NCBI GenBank assembly: GCA_034509925.1
Contig: CM067530.1
Location: forward strand, 1,472,001-1,536,000
Source of the DNA: Hirudinaria manillensis
Taxonomy: Eukaryota; Annelida; Clitellata; Hirudinida; Hirudinidae
Direction of reading: 5' to 3'
DNA length: 64,000 nucleotides
Shown here: piece by piece, positions 51,516 to 64,000 of the stretch
Numbering within the stretch: the stretch's first letter is position 1
Layout of the letters: every line of letters starts with the position of its first letter
Made by a program: the position numbers and the translations under genes
Notes under the pieces: generated by a model
What the model was told of the DNA's origin: nothing
Seen by the model: only the letters and a program-made list of their open reading frames with translations
The model's database searches: none

Positions 51516-52316
51516 TTTAATTTATCGGAAATACTGCAGCCCTCTCCTATTCCGTGAGAAATAATTTATAATTCTCCAGGAGTTGTACTCCACTGAGTAA
51601 TTGTTTAAAATCAGAATCTAAACGTCTGCACTGAAATGTTGAACATCGTTCACCGAACCTGCCCTGAGTGCATTCACAGGATAATAGCAGTATTCCAACA
51701 AAACACTTTTAAATTTAAATTTAAAAAATGATTATTAAAAAAAATAATAATAATAATAATTATTATTATTATTATTAATAAATCAATTAATTTTAGTGAA
51801 CTCGGCCTAAAATAAAACTTCAATGAAATCCATGAATGACAGAAGATTTTATTTCCTGAAATAAGGCATTGAACTCCGACATTTTATGACCCCTAGCGTG
51901 ATGAGATTTGCGTGAGGCAGAGTGACAATTTCTTTGCGATGTTTTCAAGGATATTTGAAAGAAATTATTTTTATTTCACTCCCAGCGAACATAATTTAAT
52001 ATAATGTCGAAACCGAAGTTTGTTTCCCAGTGCTTTTAAAAGCAAATCTTCTGTATACAGAACTTTCGATTGGCCTAGGTATTATTGATCTATGTTCAAT
52101 AGCTTATTTGAATAAACATATCGATTTAATAGAAATTAAAAACACAAAGTGTCACAATTACCAAGATATGCAACACAGCATCATCAATGCCTCTAACATC
52201 CGCATCAAGGTCGTAACAAAACAAGGTCGTGACAAACCAAGGTCACATACCAAACGCTTAAAGGAGGACAATACTTTCAACGCACGTCGGATGATGGTGG
52301 TTCATTATTACTATTG

Positions 52317-52412
52317 CCATCATCATCATCATCATCATCGTCAACATCCTCGCCGTCGTCTTCCTCCTCATTATCTTTACCACCATCGTCATCATCATCA
52401 TCATCACAGCAG
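52317..52412. repeat. (ATC)n tract with CGT/CCT variants
   Basis: Two CATCATC clusters around a C/T-rich middle. Confidence 0.87.
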
Positions 52413-53705
52413 CTCCATCATTATCTCCATCACGTCCGTGTCAAAGTTGAACGTCTTCAGTTCAAAGTCCCGCATGTTTCCCTTGAAACGTAGACATTGG
52501 TAGAACACGTCCGAGCCACTGATGTTCTGAGACGATTGAAATTGATTGCCACTCCGTTCACTCCTGGCATTCAATCACAGTCGCCAACCGCTCAACTCTC
52601 CTGGAGCCTCATTAGTGGGCGGAAATTCTTTGATTTGTCCTGCTTTTCATTACTTTTTAAAACTGAGAGTAATTAGTTTTACAAACAACCTGCTAAAATG
52701 AAAAGACTCCGATCTCAAATTAGCAGTTTGCACTCAAATTCGAGAGCAAATCAAGTCCCTGGTCAGTAAAAAAAAAACAAAATCTTCCTCAAAATTTACA
52801 AAGATGAAGCTTCTTCCGCGAAACTAAAAATTCTTTTCGGGTCTCACAACAAAGCATAAACAATTTTTAAAATTTCAAAAAAAAATAAATAAAATAAGTA
52901 AGTTCAGATTGATACCATTTGCGTTCCTTCAAGCGCTCTCAATGAACTATTCAGTCGTCATGTCATCGACTTTTTTTCCTCTCGCTCTGTTCCTTACAAT
53001 TTCGGAGGAACATTCATCTTTCGTCTGCTCTTAATTAAACACAGTTCCCGCTCCTTCTAGCTTTTCCAGCACTTTCCATGCGGGCATCGGTTATATTTTG
53101 TTTTGTTTTTTTTGCAGTTGGACAGTTGGACAAACCCCTTTTCTTCATTCGGAACACAATTTTTTTCCTATGGAATCCAACCATCTTTCCAACCGGTGCA
53201 ATAAAAACATTTCTCATGCTTTATACGTTTTAAATAAAGAAAAAAACTGGCAATTTAAAAGAGATGACAAGACCTGTGCATTCTTTGAACTTAATTTTAA
53301 GTAGTGCGTGGGTTCAAAAAAAAATTTGAAAGCAAGCACGGCTTGTACCAAATGAGGGGTGGATAGGTGGAGAAGGGGAATGTGGCGCGGATGAATCTCA
53401 ACTTCTGTTTGTTATTCACATCACTCGAAGGAATAAATACTTTACGCATGAATTCAGAAGACCACAAATAGCAAAAAAATCAAATAATAAAAAACAAACA
53501 ACAGGACATCTAAAATAAACGCCAATTTACGCTTATATTCACCTGAAAGTCTGCAAAAATGGCGATAATTCAGTCCTCGGGAAGTTCACATTTTGTTAAA
53601 ATTGATGCCTCGAATAATAACTTGGAGTCCGTGTATTGTCACATTTACTGAGATTGATGGAAAGTTGATTTGAAAAACGTTTCCAATTGCGGGATGAAGA
53701 CCCTC

Positions 53706-53767
53706 GTGACGACGACGACGACGACGATGATGATGATGATGATGACGACGACGATAACGATGATGAT
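53706..53767. repeat. (GAC)n/(GAT)n tract
   Basis: GACGAC, then GATGAT, then GACGAC units. Confidence 0.9.
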
Positions 53768-55462
53768 ATCCTCAAAGAATGGGTCAAACGAATTGTAACA
53801 GCTTTTACGATCATGGTTATAAATGATTAAAAGCATTTGTTATATTATTTGCCATTAATACTCTACAAATAGTTGATGGCGGGTGAAATATTTCAATGCC
53901 ATCGGTTTTTTTTTTCCAGTGAAACTCTTAAGACGAGCGTTGCGTGTCTTTAAGAGGACCCCGAAACGCCATGGATTTTCAATCTTCATTAAAGGGAACA
54001 TCGAAAACAGCAGAAGAAATTTCAATTTCTTTACTTCCACGAACAAAATCCTTCACGAAGCGCCCAAAGCAAGACGGGCCTGCGAATAACAAAGCTTTTC
54101 GACTTGACCAGAGAGGGCGCTTTGTGTTTTTTGAGTGTTAAACATTTGATCGAATTAGTTTAATGAATTGGTTACTGTTATTAGGTATGTTTATGGATAT
54201 TACATTTTAATTTTACATCTCTGAATTATTTCAAAATTTTCCTAAATCCCAATTTTAAATGTTGTTTACGAGCGCATTTTAAAAAAAAAACTTGAATTAT
54301 TTCGGAGCTTAAGCTAAAATAAACACAACTGTGAAATTATGAAAATGAAAAAAAATTATTTATTTCATCCTGTGGTCCTCAGCGATGCAAATTGCTCTGT
54401 TTGCAGAGAAGTTCGTAATAAGTTGTTCTCCATTCATTTCTTTGGGGAAATCCTTCAATTACGAACCTAAATTCGCCAAAGAACAAATAAGTACGGAAAT
54501 TGCGGAAGCATTTAACATGAAAAGGTCTGGAAATTCGCATCGTTGACCAATTATCGATGTTTTCGAAGCATTTCAAAATCATTTTGTGTACAATTTTTCC
54601 TTTACGAACGTTTTTTTTTGATTTTAAAATGTTTTCATTTCAACTTTTGAATGCGTGTCAAATGTGTTTTTTAAGTGGCATTTTATGTTTTAGTGGTATT
54701 TAATAACAACTTCCAATTATAATAATAATAATAATAAATTCTTTTTAAACAAAATTCTACAATCGCACGAATTAGGCAACCTAGTCCAGTCAAAGTCATT
54801 CCTGTCATTTCAATTGTTGGTTGTTGAAGTCATTTGTGAAATTTAGAAATCAAATCAATAATAAACAAAAAAAAAAGCCTCCGCATATGCAGAACCTGAA
54901 CAAATGGGCATCGATTGCCAAGGAATCGACACATCATCGAACTTCGTTCGATATTCCATGAATTACCGGTGAAATTGCATTTACAACTCAATTCAAAAAT
55001 CGTCAATTATTAGCTAAAATATTAAAACCAAATATTAAAACGACTCGAAACTTTAAACTAACTTCTTAAGAAGAAATAATTGACCACAAAGATGACGATT
55101 ATTAAAAAAAAAAATATATATGGACGCAAATAAATTTCAGAATACATTATTAATTCCTGTTGACAGCCGTAAGATCTTTCCCTGGGATAATCTTGAAGGT
55201 CCCATTGTTAGCCACGATCCAAATGCTCTTAATCAAAGTCATAGAAGACTTCCTAGGTTTCCATCAAACAGCCATTTCAATTGCGAAAAGGCATTTTTCT
55301 TTTTCGTTAATTTTTAGTTTTAATATTAATTAAGCGATTAATTTCTTGAAATTATTAACGCATTTAATATTAATTATCCTCTGACAATCAACATACGAAA
55401 TAATATTTGTTTTATTATTACCTTGGTTAATATTATTTTAATATTATTTTTTTCATTTTTTA

Positions 55463-55510
<48 letters not shown>

Positions 55511-55512
55511 TA
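55463..55512. repeat. (ATT)n tract
   Basis: About 16 units. Confidence 0.93.
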
Positions 55513-56340
55513 TTATCACTCAATTTATTCAAATTGATTAGAGGCATTAGATTCGATCGTCGCCAAAAGAGCCATCATTTGTTAAACCTTTATCAAACCA
55601 TTTTTAATGTGAAGATCATTCATCATCAATAATTATTATTATTATTATTTAACCACAATAATTTAATTTAAGTTAAACATATTATTAATGTTTTAAGTAT
55701 TATTAATATTATTAATGAAATTGTTTAATAATATAAATTTATATTTAAAAAATGACTGAGAATGATGTGATTAAACTCCAGATTTACGAGCCCCAAACAA
55801 AACTCGTCCAGTTTGGCACAATGTTTACAATGCTGCCTTAAATAACCATGGAAACGGTGAAATTAAAATAAATAAATAATTAAATAGATAAATAATTATA
55901 AATTATCGAATGCAAACCATTAAAATGATTTACTAATTAAATAAATTGAATTCTTTAATTACTGAGATATTTAAACATAAAAAATTCAAAAGTAAATTGA
56001 AGATCTACGTTGTTTGTGCATTGAAAACAAAGTAAATCGTAAACGATAATATATGGGCTTATTACGCACTAATTATTCTGGTAATTATTCTTGTATTTAT
56101 TTGAATTAATCTGTTTTATTGAGTTCTTAAATAAATGCAAAAATACTAGTTTTTGCCGATACCGATTTAAACGTTTAAAAGATAAAATTCCATAAATTCT
56201 CGGGGGTAATTGTGGGTAATTCCCCAAGTCACGAATAACTGCCCAAGTCATAATCACCTTATCATCCTCATTCATTAATAAAACCAGGATTCATGCATGA
56301 ATGCAATTGATCATAACCGATAAAAATGAATTATACAAAA

Positions 56341-56379
56341 AATGAATGAATAAATAAATAAATAAATAAATAAATAAAA
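56341..56379. repeat. (AAAT)n tract
   Basis: About nine units. Confidence 0.92.
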
Positions 56380-59300
56380 GAGGCCACCGACTGACAAGAT
56401 GGAAATATTTGTCTATCATTGATTAGTTTTTCTTTATGGAGCTGGTTAGACCTTGGTAATTGGATTGAGTGAGTGGCTAAGAAAGAAGCGACGATAAATC
56501 CCACAGTGGTTTAGCAATCTTTCTGGTCAATTAGTACATCCATCCATTAATTATTATTATTATTAATATTATTATTATTATTCAAAGGTCATCGTTCATG
56601 TATTCTTTCAACTGAAATCTTCAACTCAATGCTTCCACTTTTTATCATGGACAGGACAGGAAGCTGACCCCAATGTAACCTCTGAAGGGTACGTAACTAA
56701 CAAAGATTTATTACAAACAGGACGACGGACTCTTTTCCTAAATTCGAAAATGGAAATTTTCAATCAAAAGTCGACGCTAGGTTTAAATGAATTCAAATCA
56801 TTTATCAAAAAATGCAAATTAGAGGTTGATTGTGGCCCAATTAAAGTGTAAAAAAACAAGAATTTTTCATATTTTGTAATTAATTTCTTGAAATTATGAG
56901 TTTATCTTGTTCAAATCTCTTGTATCGTTTAGGGTTTTAGATTCAAGACAGTGTAAGTTGACTTAGAAATCGAATATGAGAGCATTTGTCAGTTCCCACA
57001 AAAGGCACACCACTCTGCACTAAAAGTGATGGATGACTTGTGCTTATATTAAGCTCGTTGATATTCAAATTCGTGCCTCTGAGAATAGCCATAAATTATG
57101 AAGGACCCGACCCGACAGATAGTCCCAAGACAAGAGAAGGAGTGAATTTTTCACCATCTGTTGATTTAGAGCAGCGGAAGAAGCAGGTTTCAATAAAAAT
57201 CTCGATTGATTTATCTATCTTCTTCATCTTCTTCGGCTCCAAAACAATGTTTTGCTTCCATCTCGGTATGCTTTATTGAAGTCGAGAAGATCTGATTAAC
57301 TCTCAGGTGATCACGTAAAATGTTCCATGAAATTCCTACGCGATGAAATTCTATTACTTATTATTTCTAAGGTTCGCAATGAGATTTTGTTGTCACCTGA
57401 CCCCGGTTGACCTTGAGACACGGTCGGTACCAAAAAAAATGGCTGGGTAAACTCGAGCCGTGGGAGATGTACAAGTTGGGAAAAACATTTTCTTCTGAGA
57501 AAAGATGTCCTGCCATTTTTTTCTTGAAAGATTAAATTTAAAGCCAATCTCCTACAGTAAACACGAGTCGAATATTTTTCAGAGATTTTCATCAAGAAGT
57601 TTTTTCTAAAAATCGTCATAAATGAGCTTAAATTGGAAGCAAGCGGACAGAAAATTGGAATGAATAAACTTATTTGCAATTTTCAACTGGAAATCCTGCA
57701 AGAAAACTTAAAGAATTAGGAAGATAAACATTTCAATATCTGAGTCATTAAATTTGAAGTGGTTAGTTTAAGAGTTTAACTTTCTAATAATTTCATAAAT
57801 CTTAAATAAAAATAATTTTTTTTTAAATGTTTAATAAATATTCCTCGGGGGAAAACGCTTTCATTTTTAAAGACAAGGAAAAAGTCATCTGTCATCAACG
57901 ATTTTATTGGGCGATAATTGGTTGCTAAGAGATCCATTTGTCACGTGATCGTGCACGGTCATGTGACGACGAGAAGTTGTGAGGAAGTTTATTATTGTTA
58001 TTTTGTTTATATTATTATTATTATTATTATTATTGCTGTTCGCTTTTATATTTTATTATCATGAAGATAATTTCCTTTCATTGTATCAAACAATCTGTGA
58101 AGCAATTCAATGTTATTGTTTGCATTAAATTCTTGCTCGTTTTATTCAGGATTTTGCTCGTTTGGTAATTCCGGAACCCCTTCGAACAATTCTTTTGTCG
58201 ATCATAAATTAATTGTTGCAAAAATTGTTTTATTATTAACAAATAACATTATTTGTCGTTATTTTTTTTGCGGTAAAGTATTTAGTAAAAATTATAATTT
58301 CCAATATCGGCTTCCGAATAAATCCTTTTATCAGAGTTCGATGAAACCATTAAATTTTAAAACTATAAATTAGCTCTTCTCGAGATTTTCCTATCAGAGC
58401 TGGCCCATTAATCTGCAATAAATGCAAAAATAAATGCAGATATAAATTCGAAATACCAATTTCATACGCCAGAGATTCTAAAAGTAAAGATAATTACCAA
58501 AGTATCTTACGAGAGAACAAAAATTTGAAACCGAAAATGCAAACTAAAATGCTCAGCGATTCTTTGAAAATCCTTCCTCCATCCACCCTGTAGAACCCCT
58601 GTATAAAAAGGTAACGATTGTCACCATTAGTGGAATGTAATGCCCTAAAAGAGCATCACGGTCTCTGGGCTTCTACGGCTCTGATAGGATTTCGTGGTTG
58701 TAAAAATAGAAAGCGTAGTAGCTAATGTGATCGAATCCTGACTGAATTTTTAGGAATTAAAAATCAAATGGAGTCAATTAAATGAGGACGAAAATATATT
58801 TCGATCGGCCATTTAGATGGAAAGTCAGATGAAACGGATGAGTTACAGATGTTTTATTGGATTGTTTGATTCAAGTTTTAAGTTTATTTGGGAATTTTGA
58901 AAACTAGAAAGTATTGGAATAACTTTATGATGTTCTTTTAAGAAAATGACGATGATAAAGAAATGCTGATGACGAAGAAGAAATAGTTTGAAATTAAGAA
59001 ATTGACATAATATACGAGAATGTTTCGGAGAAAGTTGACACAAGGATTTGAAGGAGATTATATTTGGATAAATATTTATTTCTTTTAAAAATCCAGCAAA
59101 ATATTCTTCAATCTTTTCTGCTTGAGTGGATTTGTCGCACTGGAAGACTTTTTTTGTTTACAAAACTTCACTTATCTGAGAAGGCAAATAATTGGTTCCC
59201 AAATTCACACACTTTTTAATTCCTTTTCGACAGAAAATAAAAATAAATGCTTTTTTATGAAAATGTTTGTTTTTTCGATTTTAAATTGTTTTCTTTGACA

Positions 59301-62198
59301 AAATTATTTCTTTTAGATTCATACGATTAAGCTGTTAATTATTTAAACTCATCTTTTCGTCTTGGAATGTTTCTTTTGCAAATTTTGGCATTTTTAAAAC
59401 TATAAATTTTCCCTTTTTGAAACAAAAACGAAGAAAAAGAGAGTAGAAAAATCAGAGAAGATATCGGCCGCTATCAGCCTTTATTTGGAAAGTCTCGTGG
59501 CGACATTAGCGAACTAATTGCGATAAAAAGTACGAATAAATACGACGAATGCTCCGCAGTTGGCCAAATAACGGTGCGTTATTGAGTTTTATTGTGGCCC
59601 GTATCAGAAACTTTTTGATTGGATGAGTCACATTAGCTCGAACTTTGATAAGAATTGATCGTACATAAATTTTCTCTTTCACTGCCTCTTCTGGGACAAA
59701 AACCTTCCTTCTCTGCAAGTTGTTGATGTTGTTTATTTTTGTTTCCTTTTGTGTTTGTTAACTTGCAGCCATTTCGGTTTGGCATGGTACATGGCAAGTT
59801 CCACGATTTGGAATCATTGATCCAAAGTAATTTATCGTTTTTAAAAAAATAATCACTTGTGGTTATGTAGTTTATTGTAAGTGTTTTTACTTATTTTATG
59901 TAAGTTTTGATAATTTTATTTTTATAGCACCACACTAGACTGAAGTAGAAGTTGGATTTTAAGAACGACACATTGTAACTTTAAGGGGCCCCGTCCTGCC
60001 AACTTATTTAGATGACATCATCAAGACTTGCAGTTAAAAAAAAACATTTCTTAAACTCGATTAGGATCTTCTCTGGCGTTCCTTTTGAAGGCAGAAGATG
60101 AAAGTGGAACTTATTTTCCGAGAGTTCAGAGACTCTGAATGTTACAAAGTGCTCCCGTTTCATTATAAATAAAAGATTGGAGCAGTTTCTGAAAGTCGCG
60201 ACCTCCGTCATGCTCTGAAATATTTCAAAGGAAGCTTTTCTCAGAGTAATTGAACAAAAATTTAACTTTCAAAACTCACTTCTAAATCCTATTTGCCATC
60301 GTACACGATGAGAAAATAAACAAAAATTTGAATTTTGAAAAACAAATTTGAACAATTTTTGATAAATCCTTGTTTATAAACATGTGAAATGGCTAGTCCT
60401 ACATTAGATTAATACCCATTTCTTAAGGAAGACTTTCCAGTAATAAATTCAAAATTCGACTTTCGCATTAAAGTTTAAATTACTAATTACTCAATCATCT
60501 AACAGACAATAAAGTTATTTCATTCGATGCAAATAACGCCGTCCTTTGAACCAAGTATTTAAAGCACTTACCGTGTCTAAAAACCTCAATAAAACCTTCA
60601 ACATTTTGCCTCACCTAACAAAAACTTTTCAATTTCCAGGAGTAAATCTCCATGACACAAATTCCCCTCAAAATGTTCCCCAAGTTGTTAACATTGAAAT
60701 TTCATTTCCATAAAAACCATACCATACCTTGCGACAAAAAAGGCAAAAACTGATACGAGGTTCAGTGGTGCCAGGCTCAATCCCTGCCTCATCTCTCAGA
60801 TGTTAAATGAAAATGTTCTTTATGACGACCAGCAACACTTTCAAGTCCCCAGGAGAGGAAATGTTTACGCTTTCGTCGATGAAACTTTGTTCCAGTCTCA
60901 ATAATTAGAAAATGTGGACGATTTATTTTTGTATTTTTTGGATGTTTTTGTGTTTTGTTTTGATTTGTTTTTTTAAATTTTAATTTTAATTTGGAGGTTG
61001 AAAGTGGATCAATGGGCTCATCAATATGTTAATAACTCTTTCAACAAACATGGACTTTTAACAAGAATCTCAAGTTCTCGATTGGCTCGAATTTTATGGC
61101 CTCCAACGATTTCCGAAAACCTTTTTCAAGGCTATTTTCAAGTTGCAATTTCAAGAGTCAAAATGTTGGCGTTTTTTTAAAAGTTTGGAAATTTGGAAAA
61201 ATTGAACAGAAAAAGGGAAGGTTTAGACGCACAAATTCTTTTCAAAGCACACAGATTCGGTTATTTTAAATCATAAACAATTCAACTATTTGTTAGACTT
61301 TATTTTTGTATTTCTTTGTAAATCATTTAAAATTGGATCGCAAAAGCAAACTTGTTCACGTAGAATCAGGACTACCAAACTACTAAGTTTCTAAGGTTAT
61401 TCATCATACTAATAATTGTTTTCGTAATAATTTTGACCAACTTCCCCAACAGCATTGTCAACGACAAATATGAATTTTTACGAAGTCCATAAGAGCCGCA
61501 ACGCTACGCATTGTAAAAAGGAATTTGTGTTATTAATTTTCACCAGGGGGAATACGGATAGATATGCAAATAATAACTTTAAACAAACATGCATAATAAA
61601 GGAGGACATACGAAGGGGACATTAAGTGGGGAATGGACTGAGAACGCCGGGCGTACCAATGCTTATTTGTCGAATAAATTGGGCAGATATCAGCAGAGAA
61701 ATAAATATCGGACTGATAATTGAGCCCACAAAACTCTGCATGGAAAAGCAATTCAATCCGCTTTTTGTGACACGTAATCGGACAAAGTTGTGATCGAATT
61801 CAGTGGAAAATGAATAAGAAATCATGATTTAATAATAATTAGATTTCTTAAATTTCTAATTTAAAATCAATCTTACAAAAGCCAGGACATCGGTCAAGAC
61901 TGAAAGGGATATAACATTCTTTTTCGGGGTTCGGACATTTACTTTTTTTTTTTAAATCTTTTTATAAAATCAATAAAAATCGTAAAACCGTTAAACAGTT
62001 GCAATTTGAAGTTTTTAATGTTTCTGTGCCTCGAAAACAATTTCAAATGACGTGAGTTTATTTCAGGTGAATTTTATAAATGCTCCTTTAAATAAAAGTA
62101 ACAAATAAACAAATAAAATTTATGCCTAGCAATCCATAGTTTAATATTCCTGATAATTCTTTCCCGATAATTTTATACATTATTCCATCGCTATCCGA

Positions 62199-62261
62199 TA
62201 ATAATAATAATAATAACAATAATAATAATAATAATAATAATAACAATAATAATAATAAATC
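62199..62261. repeat. (AAT)n tract
   Basis: AAT units with two AAC variants. Confidence 0.93.
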
Positions 62262-62740
62262 CGCAGAAATAAAAAAATAATTCGAATGTCATTTCCAGCA
62301 TTTCTGTAGCGCATTATTTCAGCACTGAGCTTCGTAACCCGGAACAGCGATTTTTGTTCATAAATGTGTCTGATGTTTATCCAATGTTTGTTTATAATTT
62401 ATAATATTTGTGATTCATTCTTTTGTAAATATTCTTTCACCATTTCAATTGTTTAATTTTGATATCGAAATGATTTGCTTTAAATTTAAGTTGCAGTCGG
62501 TAATAATTTATTTTAATCTGCTATTTTGCAGAATGCAATAATTACTTAGCAAATCAACAATAATGTTGTGTTAATTAACAAATTAAATTCATTAAATTTA
62601 ATTAATCGTTTTTTTTAAGCATTATTTAGAAATAAGTAGGTTTATATAGGTGGCGCAGTTTTGCTTCGGTCAGATATTGTCGAATGGACAGATTTACTGC
62701 GTAAAATTTGATAATGTGAAGTTCAGGAGTTAGAAATTCA

Positions 62741-62807
62741 TGGATAGGGTAAAACCTACGGGTTCACCCCCCTATATTGCATAGTTAACGGTTTTACCCG
62801 TGGATAG
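62741..62807. mobile_element. Possible miniature inverted-repeat element with 7-bp direct repeats
   Basis: TGGATAG occurs at 62741-62747 and 62801-62807. Between them the ends form an inverted repeat: GGGTAAAACC (62747-62756) and GGTTTTACCC (62790-62799), perfect over 10 bp. Total inner length is about 53 bases. This could be a tiny terminal-inverted-repeat element or just a hairpin. Confidence 0.35.
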
Positions 62808-63029
62808 TTATTTGGATAACCTCCGATCCTAGGTTTATGCCGGTTTTATGCACAATAGCAGACTTCATCTGAAATTTTAATGTCCTCAACAGGATAAGAA
62901 CGGCTCTTCTCGACTCAATCCATCCGCCGAAATGGAGGCACATTTGCCGAGAGAAATTCATTCTGAGCGCAATCGTAACTCGTCGTTTCCAAAATGAGGT
63001 TCAAATTCTGGAAAGAAAGTCAGCTTGAT

Positions 63030-63074
63030 CAACCAATCAATCAATTAATCAATCAATAAATCAATCAATCAATC
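63030..63074. repeat. (AATC)n tract
   Basis: About 11 AATC units with variants; same unit family as the (GATT)n array at 12.9 kb, opposite strand. Confidence 0.9.
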
Positions 63075-63356
63075 ATGTGAAAAGATAAACATATCTGTAT
63101 CGATTTAAAGATAATAATCATAATAAGTTTATTTCTTAACTCTACGAGCAGAGACGAGTTAAAAATGATGAAAAATTCTTTTAACAAATCTATAGCCTTC
63201 AATCTACCAAGCGATTAATCTTCCTGTTACTTTTCCAGATTCATTTATTTAATTAATTCGTATTTTTAATTTAATAGAATGACATCCAAATCTATTTTAG
63301 CAGAGATTTCCAATATATAAAATGCTAATAAACATTTAAATAATAATGGAGAAAAG

Positions 63357-63411
63357 ATTGTTATTATTATTACTATTATTATTATTATTGTTATTATTAT
63401 TATTATTATTG
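63357..63411. repeat. (ATT)n tract
   Basis: ATT units with ACT and GTT variants. Confidence 0.92.
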
Positions 63412-64000
63412 AAATATAAAATGCATGCAACTCAAACCTTTGAAAAATGACATGATCTGCATTTCGATGAAACTGATATGATGAGGATTGGTTGGATATT
63501 TTGCAATATTTGGACCGAACGTCAAATTTAATTTTTTTCCTGGCTTTCCAATGAAATTGTGTGTGGATTTATCATCAGAGCGGTTAAAAATAAATGTATA
63601 GTGAAAGTTTATCGAGACCGATTTTTGGTTTAAACACTACGCCTAAATGATATTCCTAATAATTTAAATAAAAATAAACTATCCACTTCTTGTTCCTTAA
63701 TGACTTTTCCGAGTGATAAATATTTACCTCATTTTCAAGAAGTCAAATTTTCCACAATTTCGAGCATTTTTAGACAAATGTAATTAAATTTGAATTTTAA
63801 ACAACGTGAGCGAATCATGGGGGATTAATCAAAGACATTGATTTCAGAAACTTAAAGTAATAAAGCAGAAGTTACTTCAAAAATAATCATCAAGTTTCAC
63901 CCAAAAAAAAAATATCCAACAGTTGCATCACAATGCAAGCGCTGGTTTATTGTGTTGTATTTATTATTTATTACAAGAATAATCGGAAAAATTCGATCCG

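Overview
The window reads as nuclear DNA of an invertebrate animal. Genes are split by short GT-AG introns, the background is strongly AT-rich, simple repeats are extremely abundant, interstitial TTAGGG-type repeats occur, and the recognisable proteins are animal families. I cannot fix the species; a lophotrochozoan such as an annelid would fit but is not proven.

Layout. (1) 1-9120 is gene-dense. The 5' part of an EXT2 heparan-sulfate polymerase gene lies on the minus strand (1-2037, running off the left edge). Next is a complete 13-exon minus-strand gene resembling PPP1R36, a protein phosphatase 1 regulatory subunit (2924-7059). Head-to-head with it, on the plus strand, is the 3' half of a CIN85/CD2AP-family adaptor gene (SH3 domain plus C-terminal coiled coil, 7651-9119). 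Exon models were rebuilt by hand; all splice sites are GT-AG and all phases close. (2) 9120-26130 has no convincing host gene. It is packed with microsatellites and minisatellites: (GATT)n, a TTACAATA-type minisatellite, about 141 GT units, long TA, TTTA and CATC arrays, and mixed CAT/CGT trinucleotide tracts. It also holds a 5'-truncated retrotransposon tail at 23.9-24.2 kb. (3) 26303-31367 is an apparently intact two-ORF non-LTR retrotransposon on the minus strand, with a reverse transcriptase and a C-terminal restriction-like endonuclease. It is bounded on both sides by ATT/AAT microsatellite, and beside it lies a second, heavily 5'-truncated relative (31454-31719), again bounded by ATT repeats. 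(4) 31764-64000 is a gene desert at the resolution of reading by eye: AT-rich DNA with dispersed simple repeats, a few tandem duplications and some possible mobile-element relics.

The most interesting part is the retrotransposon. It sits exactly in TAA-type microsatellite, as the R4/Dong group is known to do. Its ORF2 N-terminus carries a 51-codon tandem duplication, and the first AUG in the ORF2 frame lies only at codon 54, inside the second repeat. ORF1 ends in a U5 run at its stop codon (AAU UUU UGA), from which a -1 slip would enter ORF2, and the ORF2-frame codons around the junction still resemble the internal repeat. That suggests the junction region is translated, by frameshifting or a similar mechanism. 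Three diverged relatives of the element within 8 kb share the same C-terminal GTAHI-type motif.
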